From NCBI GenBank assembly GCA_028688895.1, contig JAQTXG010000013.1, positions 1 to 43,650 on the forward strand: a stretch of 43,650 nucleotides of DNA, read 5' to 3'. Both the position numbers and the translations under genes were made by a program. This stretch comes from Candidatus Altimarinota bacterium (lineage in GTDB: Bacteria > Patescibacteriota > Gracilibacteria > BD1-5 > UBA6164). Every line of letters begins with the position of its first letter. The first letter of the stretch is position 1. Below are positions 32,626 through 43,247 of the stretch, piece after piece. The notes beneath the pieces are model-generated. The model was given only the letters and a program-made list of their open reading frames with translations. It was not told the origin of the DNA and ran no database searches.

Positions 32626-34587
32626 TTAACTTACTTTATAAGCAAGTCTATATGTTCCATTATCCCATTTAAAAAGTTTGATTCAATTCAAATCATATCA
32701 TATTTTTTCCAATACTGTATCTATATTAGTATCAGTTATAGTATGATAATCTATGTCATTTATCTCTATTTCAACACCATTATCTACATATTTATAATCA
32801 TTAGCTTCAAAATTTGGAACCAATTCTTTTAGTTTTTCTATAGTCATTTTTTCTGTTTCAGATAATCAATATTTTTTATTAAAACCTATAGATTTCAACA
32901 AATTATAATTATTATCTGCGTATTTATAATATAATCATGACAATTTATTATGGATATATGATTTTCTAGTATCTAGATTTGCTACTTTTAAATCTCATGG
33001 TAAACTTCCATAATCAAATCTATTTGTATAAAACAAGTCTTTTGGTAATCAAAAATACTTGTATTCTTCATATTTTTTTGGACTTGTATTTCAAATAGGA
33101 TCATCAAAAGTAGGATCATAATATAAGCCTCATATTTTTAACCAAGCATGTCATATATTTGGAAAATCAGGTGCATCAATTACATTTCACTTCAGTACTT
33201 TTACATCATTTATTCAGGCAAAACTAAGCATATACAAATACAATTTAGAATAACCACTACATATTCAATCATTATTTTTATAAGTATATATTCATGAAAA
33301 TATGTATTTATTATTTATATTAAATACCTTTGAATAATTGACATTTTTTAATATAAAATCATAGATTTTTTGTATTTTTTTACTATCATTTAATCATTTA
33401 GTAATATTAATAGTTTCATTTTTTAACTTAAGAAAAATTTCATCAGTATCATCATACAAATATTTTTTATCGTCAGCCAATTCAGTTAAAAATTCTTCTT
33501 TATTTGAAATATTAGTTATAATATTATCACTTATCAACTTTACTTTTTTGTAGTCTATTACGAAATTTATTCAAGTATTATTATCTATAAGTAATACGGT
33601 ACTTTTTCTATCTATTCATTCATTTTTTAGCTCAGATTCAGAAGGAACTATTCATTTTCAAAATCATTGATATTTAGAAAATACATAAGTATACCAAACT
33701 CAATTTTCTAGTAATAGGTTCCTATTATTTAATACTTTTATCTGAAATCAATCAAATAAATTTGTATTCAATTTTCATAACTGATTGTTTATTTCATTTG
33801 ATATAGAAATAGATAATGCATCATTATTTACGATCGTATTATTGCTTTTACTTGTATCATTCTTTATAACGATATTTTCACCTTTAACAATTGTGTCATT
33901 ATTTATAATTATATTATTGCTTTTGCTAACATCATTTTTTATAATAGTATTATCAACTTTAACAATTATATCATTTTTAATAACAGATTCTTTTTTCTCT
34001 TGTATATTAATAGTATTTTTTACATCTTCATCATTTTTTTTATAATCTATTACAAATTCATTTTCTTTTAGTTGTATTTTCTCAGCTATTGTTTCTACTT
34101 CTATATTTTTTATCTCAAACTTGGTATTAATAAATTCAGCATCTATATTTTCAGTATAAATATTTTCAATAGATTCATTTATAGAAGCCAGATTTATTTC
34201 ATCTGGATACTTATCTGTTTCTCATCACCAAGTTGTCATTTTTCAGTTCATATAGTTTGACAGAATAATTTCTACTACATTATTTGGATCCTCATCCATA
34301 GCACTATTTAGATTACTAGCTTCTATTTGTTCATCTGTATTATCATAATTATATGTATAATTACTATTTATAATGGAATTACTACTATATTTTATATTTA
34401 CATATATCATATATTCCTTCATAATTATGATTAATATAATAGTCCAAACTAGTCAAATCAACAAAAAAGCTATAATAGGATCTATTTTTTTGTTTTTTAA
34501 TATTTTGTATAGATTTTTTAAATAATTCAATAATTTACCATAGTAAACCTTGATTTGATTTTTATGTCTTAAAAAACGTATATTCAT
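32626..34587 (-). CDS. Membrane-anchored transglutaminase-like protein
   Basis: The 653-aa protein has one transmembrane helix near 38-58 and a large extracytoplasmic part. Near residues 180-260 are imperfect repeats of the kind KNDIIVKVDNT / NNDTIVKGEN. The C-terminal half holds a transglutaminase core with a complete triad: Cys443 (GICSGYSKL), His480 (GHAWLKIGG), Asp491 (YYDPTFDD). Such domains act as cysteine proteases, amidases or cross-linkers of surface proteins. It faces the repeat surface protein, a possible partner; this is only context. Confidence 0.85.
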
Positions 34588-34726
34588 TTTACAATATTTA
34601 TAATATAATTTAAAATATAAGTCTGAAAATAGTATTGACTTATGTAATAAATATATTATAACATATATTTATATTATTTTGCAAATATTTGACAAAATAA
34701 AAATATATATTTTAATAACAAAGTAA

Positions 34727-34846
34727 GAAATTAATTCATATCAGTCTAAAATTGATACACAAGTTTTAACAGTGTTCAAAATCGGTAAGGCATTTATAGA
34801 AAACAAAAAAGAGCTTGAAGAAGCATTACAAAATATACAAAAATAA
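34727..34846 (+). pseudogene. Remnant open frame without ATG
   Basis: A 39-codon frame ends KIGKAFIENKKELEEALQNIQK at TAA 34844. No ATG is present; a GTG at 34772 is the only plausible start. Its glycine is GGT and an unused AAAGGAG lies just downstream. It looks like the end of a lost gene. The 313-bp gap holds nothing else supported besides a terminator. Confidence 0.3.
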
Positions 34847-34865
34847 ATAAAAAAGGAGACAATTT

Positions 34866-34897
34866 AAAAGCGGTGACATATTCTGTCAACCGCTTTT
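34866..34897. terminator. Terminator of the 59-aa UGA-free gene
   Basis: AAAAGCGGT and ACCGCTTTT pair, extended by ACA/TGT, around a short loop. On the minus strand it follows the small gene by a few bases. Confidence 0.75.
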
Positions 34898-34900
34898 ATA

Positions 34901-35080
34901 CTATTTAGTAGGAAACAAACCTAAAGATCTAGAACCCAATATGTCATTCAAAGAGCTACACTTTTTGTCATTCCAATTAATAATAGGAACACCGTTTTCT
35001 AGATGCCAAATCTCCCCAGGTAGTTTTGGTAATTCTGGTACATCTTCGCTATCCTCAACTAAAATTGGTTCATCTTTCAT
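34901..35080 (-). CDS. Small acidic UGA-free protein with strong Shine-Dalgarno
   Basis: The 59-aa product (MKDEPILVEDSEDVPELPKLPG...) is acidic, Pro-rich at the start and contains WHLENGVPIINW. It is not recognised. It has no TGA: glycines are GGG, GGT, GGT, GGT. AAAGGAG lies 9 nt before the ATG. It resembles the gene at 22927 in these traits, suggesting entry from a standard-code donor. It has its own terminator. Confidence 0.65.
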   Translation of the reverse strand: MKDEPILVEDSEDVPELPKLPGEIWHLENGVPIINWNDKKCSSLNDILGSRSLGLFPTK

Positions 35081-35089
35081 TTTTAACCA

Positions 35090-35098
35090 CTCCTTTTT
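35090..35098 (-). promoter_or_regulatory. Canonical Shine-Dalgarno of the 59-aa gene
   Basis: AAAAAGGAG on the minus strand, 9 nt upstream of the ATG. One of only two clear SD sequences noted in the window. Confidence 0.65.
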
Positions 35099-35167
35099 CG
35101 TTAAATTTTAAAAATAGAAATCAAAACAAGCAGATAATATTTATATTATCAAAATATCAAAATAAAA

Positions 35168-35192
35168 AAACAAGATTTTAATCTTGTTTTTT
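35168..35192. terminator. Terminator overlapping the purF stop codon
   Basis: AACAAGATT/AATCTTGTT hairpin with A/T flanks; the purF stop TTA (minus) is in its loop. Confidence 0.7.
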
Positions 35193-36665
35193 ACATAACA
35201 TCATTTCATCGTACTTTTTTTGTCATCCTGGAGTCTGATATTCTCAATTGATACAAGCAAGGCACATCTTTTTAATATCTACTCTCAGAGCAGTAATAAG
35301 TCAATCAATAGTTATATATTTGATACTTTTAGAATGAAAAAATTGAGCTAAATTGTCCAATTCTTTTTTAGTAGGATTATTTGTATCTGCAAAATACTGC
35401 CTAGAAATCAATTCATCAGTTGTAGGTATATTCATGGCATAAAAACAAGGATGAGTTATTGGTGGACTAGGTATTCTCAGATGTACCTCACTAGGTTTAT
35501 AGAAATTTGAAAAATCATTTACTAGGTTACTCATAGTAGATCATCTAACGACACTATCATCGATAATTATGACTTTTTTTCACTCTATAATCTCTTTTAA
35601 ATTTGGATTAAAGATATATTTTTTCTTTATTTTTTCAGCCCTATCCTCAGAGCTTGATATAAAAGTTCTATTTATACTTGGATTTTTTGTAATAGCTCAA
35701 GATAGATGAGTCAAATCAAGCGTTTCAGCATATCATTCAGCACAATCAAATGAACTTTTTGGCACATCAATTACAATTGTATCATCATTATGAAAAAATT
35801 CTGTTTCCTCATTAGCAAGCTCCTGTCAAAGACAATATCTGAGTAAGTTTGACGGCTGATCTTTTACTTTTGTTCTAGGATCTGCAAAATAAACAGTTTC
35901 AAAGAAACAACTAGATTTATTGATTTTTCATTCTAGTTTCATTTTTTTCTCTTTGATTTTTTTTGACTTACCATCTATTTCTACTAATCTACCAGTTTTT
36001 AAAAAATCATAATCATGTACTCATACTTTGTCTAGAGCTGCACTTTCACTAGATAAATACAATTTTCAGTCTTTTATTCACCAAGCAAGTGGTCTAAATC
36101 ACCATCTATCTTTAGAAAATGCCATGCTTCAGTCCTTTGATAATAATACTAGATTACATGCTCAATCTATTTTATTATTTATATATTCAAGTATTTTCTT
36201 TAGATTTGTTTCTCATGATTTTACTTTTGATAAAATCATATGTTTCAATACATTTGTATCTAGTAAAGGCTCTTTGAATTGGATTCAATCTGACAATTCC
36301 AATTCTTTTGCCAAATCAGGCGCATTTACTATGTTTCAGTTAAATGCAAAAGCCATACCATTTTTTAAATATGTAATATCAAAAGGTTGCAAGTATTCAT
36401 TTCAGGATTCTCATCATCAACTAGTAGAATATCTAGCATGTCATATAATAGCGATTACTTTACCATTTACTACATCTATTATTCATTTTGTACCATTATT
36501 CAAATCATTAAACTTGAAAGTTTCTATTATTCAACAATCTGTTAATGCTGACAATCAATATCAATCTTGTCATCTATTTTTATTTCACTTCAACAAATTT
36601 ATAGATATTTCTCATAAATTATCATTATTTCAATCTAGTGAATAAACTCAAACTATTCAACACAT
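35178..36665 (-). CDS. purF: Amidophosphoribosyltransferase
   Basis: PurF makes phosphoribosylamine from PRPP and glutamine, the first committed step of purine synthesis. The 495-aa product starts MCGIVGVYS, where Cys2 is the glutaminase nucleophile and three glycines of this start are TGA. RGQDGYG is the conserved RGQ-type loop. The PRPP-binding site VIIIDDSVVRGST includes Asp369-Asp370. The C-terminus has MCLACINGEYQTPG. The start ATG at 36665 is fixed by the required Met-Cys. There is no other pur gene nearby. Confidence 0.96.
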
Positions 36666-36744
36666 ATATTTTCATTCTTATATAAAATAATTTAGATGTA
36701 TTGTTTATATAGATAAACAAATTTATGTCAATTTTAAAACAATA

Positions 36745-36773
36745 TTGACAATACATAGATACATAATTATAAT
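36745..36773 (+). promoter_or_regulatory. Consensus sigma70 promoter
   Basis: TTGACA (36745-36750), 17-bp spacer and TATAAT (36768-36773) form a perfect consensus. Transcription would begin near 36780, about 10 nt before the ATG at 36791, giving an almost leaderless mRNA. Confidence 0.75.
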
Positions 36774-36790
36774 CAATTTACAAAATTTCA

Positions 36791-37177
36791 ATGGAGCAAT
36801 ATATTATGCTAGATTTAATAAATTATTTGTTAACAGACAAAGAGTTAAAATGCTTATTAGCAATATTTCCTATAGTATTTATTTATAGATACAGAAGGAA
36901 AATACAAAGTTTTGCTATATATTCATTTTTCTCATTATTTGTCGGAGTATTTTTAATACTAGTTCTAGTTTTATTTTTAGTCATAGCAGATATGATTATT
37001 TACTATTTGTTTTCAGTAAATTATTCATATTTACTAAATGAAATACTTGTAAACATCTTTTTTTATATGTTCATATATGTATTATCTATGTACATATTAA
37101 AAAAAGCTTGAGTAAAAGCGATGCATTCGAAAAATGCATTCTTTTTTTATTTTTTTTTGAAAATATTTTATTATTAG
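36791..37177 (+). CDS. Small membrane protein of unknown function
   Basis: In table 25 the frame gives 128 aa. It has three hydrophobic segments (near 22-36, 43-68, 84-103). The first 106 codons have no TGA (one Gly, GGA), and the first TGA (37109-37111) lies just before a terminator hairpin at 37121-37150. If TGA is read as glycine, the protein extends through the hairpin to TAG at 37175. The shorter 106-aa form would need TGA as stop. The promoter at 36745 supports expression. Function unknown. Confidence 0.65.
37121..37150 (+). terminator. Terminator inside the predicted 3' end of the membrane protein
   Basis: ATGCATT/AATGCAT stem with T-run following, so it lies in the frame if UGA is glycine. 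Confidence 0.65.
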
Positions 37178-37222
37178 TTATATTTAGAAAATATTAATTT
37201 TGATGTATTAAATATTTATTCT

Positions 37223-38830
37223 ATGAAAATTATTTTTGTTACAGGTTGAGTTATATCTGGTTTAGGAAAGGGGATTACCAGTGCTTCTATATGAAAAATA
37301 TTGCAAGCAAGTTGATACAAGGTAAATATGGTAAAAATGGACCCTTATTTACAAATAGATGCTTGAACTATGAGTCCATACGAGCACTGAGAAGTATTTG
37401 TTACTGATGACGGTTGAGAGACAGATTTAGACATATGAAACTACGAGAGATTTTTGAGCAAAAAATTCTACAAAGACAACAATATAACAACAGGAAAAGT
37501 TTATCTAGAAGTGATTACAAAAGAGAGAAGAGGAGATTATTTATGAAAAACAGTACAAATAGTACCACATATCACAGATAATATAAAAGAAAGACTGAAA
37601 CATATAGCTACATATGCAGATATAACTATAGTAGAAGTATGATGAACAGTTTGAGATATAGAAAGCTTACCATTTTTGGAAGCTATTAGACAGATGAAAA
37701 AAGATATCTGAGATGACAATATAGCATATATACACTTAGCTCCACTTTTACTTTTGAGTTACTCATGAGAAACAAAAACTAAACCAATACAGCATTCCGT
37801 AGCCAAACTGAGAGAATACTGAATCATACCAAACATACTTGTTTGCAGAACAGAAACTCATATGGATAAATCAACTAAAGACAAGATTTCATCACTATGT
37901 GATATACCAGAGGAAAATATAATAGAATCTGTAAATGTAAAAACTATTTATGAAATACCACTAGTATTTAAAAAACAAAATCTAGAGAGAATATTAGAAA
38001 AAAAGTTGAAACTGAAAAGACAATCAGCAGATTTAAGTAACTGGGAAAGACTTACACAAAATATCATTTCTCCAGAAAATTCTGTAAGCATATGAATCAC
38101 ATGAAAATATACAGAATTCAAAGACACATACCTGAGTTTAATTGAATCACTTATTCATTCTTGAGCAAATTTAAACACAAAAGTAAATATAACTTGGATC
38201 AATTCAGAACTACTAGAAAAAGAAAATGATGTAAATCTATATTTATGAGAATTGCATGATAAATGAGAATTGGATTGAATAATAGTAGCCTGATGATTTG
38301 GAATAAGAGGTACAGAATGAAAGATACTAGCGATAAAGTACGCTAGAGAAAACAATATACCATTTTTGTGACTATGCTTGTGATTACAATTAGCAGTAGT
38401 AGAATTTATGAGAAATGTATGAAAATTAACCTGAGCAAACTCTACTGAATTTGATAGTGAAACTGCCTATCCAGTTGTCGATTATTTACTTTGACAAAAA
38501 GATATAGAAAACATGTGAGGTACTATGAGATTATGAAATTATGAAGCATTTTTGAAATCATGAAGTCTAGCACAAAAACTATATTGAGAAAACATTATAT
38601 CTGAAAGACATAGACACAGATATGAAGTAAATCCTGATTATCATAATCAAATAGAACAATTATGAATGAGTATTTCTTGAAAATCACCAGACTGAAAATT
38701 GGTAGAATATATAGAAATACCTAGTCACAAATTTTTCATAGCAACCCAAGCTCATCCAGAATTTAAATCAAGCTTGGAAAAATCTCATCCACTTTTTGAT
38801 TGATTAGTAAAAGCAAGTATGAAATTATAA
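37223..38830 (+). CDS. pyrG: CTP synthase
   Basis: PyrG aminates UTP to CTP with glutamine and ATP. The 535-aa product has the ATP loop [15 protein letters not shown] at the start, [31 protein letters not shown] for UTP and Mg, and the C-terminal GATase domain. The GATase nucleophile is Cys385 in GLCLGLQ; His and Glu follow in QAHPEF. About half of the glycines checked use TGA, including in GGVISG. Length is standard. The SSB-like gene follows by 71 nt. Confidence 0.97.
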
Positions 38831-38901
38831 TATAAATTTGATTTTCGGATATATAAAAATACAATACAAATACTTTAAAATATATTAATAAATAACTGAT
38901 T

Positions 38902-39186
38902 ATGGCAAAAACATATATAGACGGAACTACATGTAAAGCAGTAAACTGACAATTTGGAGAATTTTTTAATATGAGTTTTAATATTGAAAAACTACAACAA
39001 TACGCAAATGAAAAATGATATATAAATATGACAATGAGCAAGAGAAAAGAACCAGGACAATACGGTGATACTCATTATTTTGTATTAAATGAATGGACTC
39101 CATCAGAATGATGAACAAACAACAATCAACAAAACAATTCTTCAAACAATTCATGAGATATTTCAGTTGAAGATATACCGTTTTAA
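38902..39186 (+). CDS. Small SSB-like protein with DIPF tail
   Basis: The 94-aa protein has an N-terminal domain with YIDGTTCKAVNGQFGEFFNMSFNIEKL and YGDTHYFVLNEW, then a Gln/Asn/Ser-rich linker and the C-terminus GDISVEDIPF. An acidic tail ending in D(D)IPF is the protein-interaction tip of bacterial single-stranded DNA-binding proteins. The folded part is shorter than a normal SSB OB fold, so it may be a divergent or phage-type ssDNA-binding protein. Tail is seen; ssDNA binding is inference. It precedes the terminator at 39197. Confidence 0.7.
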
Positions 39187-39196
39187 GTAAAGCTTC

Positions 39197-39228
39197 AAAA
39201 AATCCAAAGACTAGTCTTTGGATTTTTT
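39197..39228. terminator. Perfect palindrome terminator between convergent genes
   Basis: AAAAAATCCAAAGA pairs with TCTTTGGATTTTTT around CTAG. The stop codon of the minus gene is in the loop. Confidence 0.85.
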
Positions 39229-39711
39229 TCTTTTAAATATTTTTAATATATCAAGTCCTCACTTTTTTTCTGCTTTTTTAATACTTTTATCCTTTATGTT
39301 TTCTATATCTTCTATAAGTTTTTCTACTTTTACTTTTACTTCTTCGGTTACTTCATTTAGAACTAGATTTTCCAAGTCTATAGAAGCCAAAAAGTACTGT
39401 AAAAATATAGCTCAACTCATCTCCATCTTACTTACTTCTATAGCATTCCTGCTATGTATAAATTTTACTTCTATTGTTTTGTCTTTTCCCCTATGCTTTA
39501 TTGAATAAATACTTATATCATCTCATACTTGAAAAAATTCATTGTTATTTTTTCAATAATCTTTTTTCATAGTAATTGGAGTAAAATTTTTAGAATTAAC
39601 AAAACTAAAATTTTCTCAGTTTTCAGTATTTATTTTTTCACTAAATTTTGCAAAAGTTTTTTCTATTGCACAAGAATTTAAATCTATCACATTGGACTGT
39701 ACTTTTTTCAT
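39211..39711 (-). CDS. Protein of unknown function, Lys-rich tail
   Basis: The 166-aa protein (MKKVQSNVIDLNSCAIEKTFAKF...) has an N-terminal region with mixed beta-like stretches, YSIKHRGKDKTIEVKFIHSRNAIEV in the middle, then a long helix-rich Glu/Lys segment and a basic end (FKRKKSKD). No motif recognised. Its stop is in the palindromic terminator shared with the SSB-like gene, whose convergent position may be chance. Confidence 0.65.
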
Positions 39712-39896
39712 AAATATTATTTATATATAAAAACGATGTATTATTTGCAAATATATTGTATAGATTATATTTATAATATTATTTATTTTTTTGTCAATTA
39801 GATTGTGCCAAAAAATATAAAAACTATAGTTTCTAAAAAACAAACATAAACTTGAAAATAAAAAATAACTAGCTAATATAAGCAAAATTTAACTGA

Positions 39897-39902
39897 TATA
39901 AT
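39897..39902 (+). promoter_or_regulatory. -10 box adjacent to the M29-like start
   Basis: TATAAT ends only 6 nt before ATG 39909, so transcription starting at the usual distance would begin at or next to the start codon (leaderless). No good -35 is evident. Confidence 0.45.
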
Positions 39903-39908
39903 ATAAAA

Positions 39909-40943
39909 ATGAACAATATTACACAAAAATATCTAGAAGCAACCAAGCATATACTATTCAAAAATCTTAGAATAAATGATGAAAAATATATAGATAAAAA
40001 AGTTGTACTTGTTTATGATTTAGAATCACCTATTTCTATAGAACTTAGTAAATGATATATAACAAATCTACAAAACAAACCAAACTCAGAAATAATCAAT
40101 TTCAATGAAACAGACAAAGATGCATTGAAACAAAAATTGCTTAGTTTAGAACCAGATTCTACAGTAATACTTGTACAATCAACCAATTTTATGCTAGATG
40201 ATTTTAGGATTAGATTAAATCTAAACAATGCCTGAGTTTGATGCCTGGAACACAGACATTTAGCGTATATTTATGAGGAACAAGTAGAAAATTATGCAGA
40301 TGCAATAGAATACAAGACACCATATTATATAGAATTGTGAGCAAAACTGAAAACACTTTCAGATTCAGCAGAAACTATGACTTTTATATGCAATGATTGA
40401 TCTACATTGAGAGTTACATGATGATTTGAAGATATGAAATTGAATGACTGAAATTTTGACTGAAGAAGCAGATGAGGCAATTTTCCTATATGAGAAAACT
40501 TTACAGAAGCCAAAAATTTTGAAAATGTAAATGGGGAATTGACCATATATGCATATCCAGATGATAAATTGCAAGTAGAATTTGTAAAACCATTCAAAAT
40601 AAAAATAGATAAAAGTATAGTTACTTGTGATGAAGAAACTTGTCCACCAACATTCAATAAAATAATGGATTTTATAAAAGAATCAGAAAATTGAGAAGTG
40701 ATGTTTAGAGAATTATGATTTTGATTAAACAATTGAATTACAAGAGAAAAACCATTAGCTGATGTAAATGCTTACGAGAGAATAGCTTGATTTCATATGT
40801 CACTTTGAAAAAAACATCAGATATATAGAAAAAAATTACACAAAGACGTGATGCAGAGATACCATATAGATATATTCCCAGATATAAAGGAAATATACAT
40901 AGATGATACTCTAGTTTTTGAAAATAATAAATATATCATTTAA
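39909..40943 (+). CDS. M29-like aminopeptidase family protein
   Basis: The 344-aa protein shows the M29 (AmpS/PepS-like) C-terminal features: GGNFPIGENFTEA, FRELGFGLNNGIT, HMSLGKKHQIY and HIDIFPD, in the order Glu/His metal ligands. Length is shorter than the usual ~400 aa for M29, and the N-terminal part is poorly matched. Cytoplasmic peptide degradation is the usual role. It could be an inactive relative, since not all metal ligands can be checked. A separate membrane protein gene follows 57 nt later. Confidence 0.72.
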
Positions 40944-41000
40944 TATTTGAAATAAATTTATTATTAATATAATAAAAATAATATATATTAACACTACAAA

Positions 41001-41588
41001 ATGAAATCAAAAATAACACTTATTTTCGAAGAAATAGATAAAAAGAAATATGAATTAAAACAAGAGTATTTAAAGATGAAGGATAAATACTGATTCCACT
41101 TCAAGTGATGAAAAATAGTATTTAATACAGAAAAAGTAGTTGAAAATAAAAAATACAAAAAAAGCATCTTAAATAGTATATTTAACACTACGATAAAAAA
41201 TATTCTTGCTATACCATTCATATATGTTATGATAGTACCAGCAGTTTTCTTAGATATATTTTTATTTGTATATCAACAAACAGCTATTAGACTGTATGGT
41301 ATACCATTGGTAAACAGAAGTGATTATGTAGTTTTTGATAGGAGACATCTAGATTATCTAAACTGGATACAAAAATTTAATTGTTTGTATTGTTCGTATT
41401 TTAACTGACTTATGTCATATGCAGTAGAAGTAGCAGGTAGAACAGAAAAATTTTGGTGTCCAATCAAAAGTGCAATGAGACAAAAATGATGACATGATTG
41501 GGAGGAATACTTCGCAGATTATTGAGATCCAAAATGATTTATGGAAGAATTCAATGATACAAAATGTTTCACAAAATTAAAAAAATAA
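41001..41588 (+). CDS. Conserved membrane protein with cysteine motif
   Basis: The 195-aa protein has one to two hydrophobic segments (about 70-95), then DRRHLDYLNWIQKFNCLYCSYFNGLM and AVEVAGRTEKFWCPIKSA. The CLYC pair plus WCPIK and a late Cys suggest a metal or redox site. The same conserved motifs occur in unnamed proteins of other bacteria; function is unknown. The C-terminal half reads as cytoplasmic. Terminator follows directly. Confidence 0.72.
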
Positions 41589-41614
41589 AAAGTAAATCAT
41601 ATGATTTACTTTTT
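41587..41614. terminator. Perfect palindrome terminator
   Basis: AAAAAGTAAATCAT/ATGATTTACTTTTT, a 28-bp palindrome following the cysteine-motif membrane gene and facing tatD. Confidence 0.85.
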
Positions 41615-41653
41615 ATTTTTAGAGAACTAGAAAAATAGAATCCAAACAATTAA

Positions 41654-42499
41654 TTATACTTTTATCCTAGATATAGAATCTATATTAAATATTTCCAATG
41701 AATTCTGAAATATCTCCTCACTACAATCTACTCACCTAAGCTCACTTATTTTTTCTATTACATACTTCGTATAAAGAGCTTCATTTTCCTCTTTTCATCT
41801 AAATGGTACTGGTGTCAGATATGGACTATCAGTTTCTGCTAGTATATGTTTTATAGGAATTACTTTTGCTGTTTCCTGTATATCACTAGCATTTTTAAAA
41901 GTAACTATACCTGAAAAGCTTATTTTACAATTAGGAGAAAATTCTATCAATCTATTAGCATACTCCAAATCCTCACTATAGCAATGAAATATAAAGTTTT
42001 TAAAATCAGTTTCTTGTAATATCCTAAAAACATCATCTCTAGAATCTCTGTTATGTATTATTACAGGTAAATCTAGATCTTTTGCTAATTCTATTTGAGC
42101 AATAAAAAATCTTTTTTGTTCATATTTTTGTTCATCTATTTTTCTTATTCTATCACTTTCGCTTAATTTATTGGTGTTTTCATTTCTTTTCATCCAATAA
42201 TAATCAAGTCAGCATTCTCATATTGCAACTATTTTTTCTTTATTATCCATATACATATTTTTCAACTTATTTATAGTTTTATCTATATCAAGTCAATCTA
42301 TATCACATGGATGAATACCAATACTAGCAAATACTCAATCATATCTATTTGCTAAATCTACAGCTATTTTTGATTTTTCTATATCAGTTCAGATAATAGT
42401 CATATAAGTTCAACCATATTCAAAAAATTTTCTAATAGTATCTTCTGTTTCTTTAATCTTGTTCAAGTGAGGATGACAATGTGTATCAAATATATGCAT
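41654..42499 (-). CDS. tatD: TatD-family metal-dependent DNase
   Basis: The 281-aa product has the TatD signatures: N-terminal FDTHCHPH metal site, SIGIHPCD, AIGECGLDYY (Glu metal ligand), VIIHNRDSRDD, FHCYSED and LAETDSPYLTP. TatD proteins are 3'-5' exonucleases involved in DNA repair and turnover. An insertion of about 20 residues follows the GECGLDYYW motif (KRNENTNKLSESDRIRK). Glycine of GECG is TGA-coded. Confidence 0.94.
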
Positions 42500-42597
42500 A
42501 AAAAAAATTAAAAAATAAAAACCTTCAATTAATTATATATTATGATAAAATAATATAATATCAAGAAGGATTTTCAAAGTATAAAATTATAAAAAAA

Positions 42598-43119
42598 TTA
42601 AAAAGTTATCCCAGAAGTACTCAATAAAAATTGATTATTTTCAGAGTCAGAAAAATTTGCATTCAAAATATTTAAGTTTTCAGTAGTTTCTATTTTTTTA
42701 TTTACTCATACTTTTAAAATATTATCTCATCTATTTAGATTTACTGGACTTTGTATATTTAAAATTATTGAGTTAATACCTTGATTTTCTCATAAATTAG
42801 CAACTTGTCACAACTGAGAGCTTATATCAAATATTTCCACATTTTCAGGATTATATGAAAAACTAATAGAAAAATTATTCAAATCAACTATATTTTTATT
42901 TGTAACTAAATAAATATCATTATCTATTTTTTTTAGATAAACATCTGCTGTTTCAGTTCAGATTTGAGAATTTAAGACACTTGCTTTCAAACTCTGACCG
43001 ATATTAGTTCCATCAACTAAAAAAAAATTTATTCAGACAGCCAAAACTAAACTAGCCAAAATTATATTTAGATTAGTCAACAATTTGTGATTTTGATATT
43101 TTTTTATGAAATCTTTCAT
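42598..43119 (-). CDS. Exported or anchored protein with cohesin-like domain
   Basis: The 173-aa protein has an N-terminal hydrophobic segment (17-35) and a beta-rich extracytoplasmic domain including YLVTNKNIVDLNNFSISFSYNPENVEIFDIS and NRGDNILKVGVN, similar to cohesin-type folds. Membrane anchoring at the outside is likely. No enzyme motif is seen, so a binding role is possible. Confidence 0.6.
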
Positions 43120-43247
43120 ATACTATGCAAATTATTAAATATTAAATTTTTACTTTATACATTATAAATACATTTAATTATAATACAAAAAGTATTTTTA
43201 ATATTTGATTGACTAAACACAATTAAATATGTTTAATATATAATATT

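Noticed and set aside
36028-36645. 205-aa plus-strand ORF opposite purF
   Set aside because: It is antisense to strongly supported purF; length results from absent TGA stops on the opposite strand.
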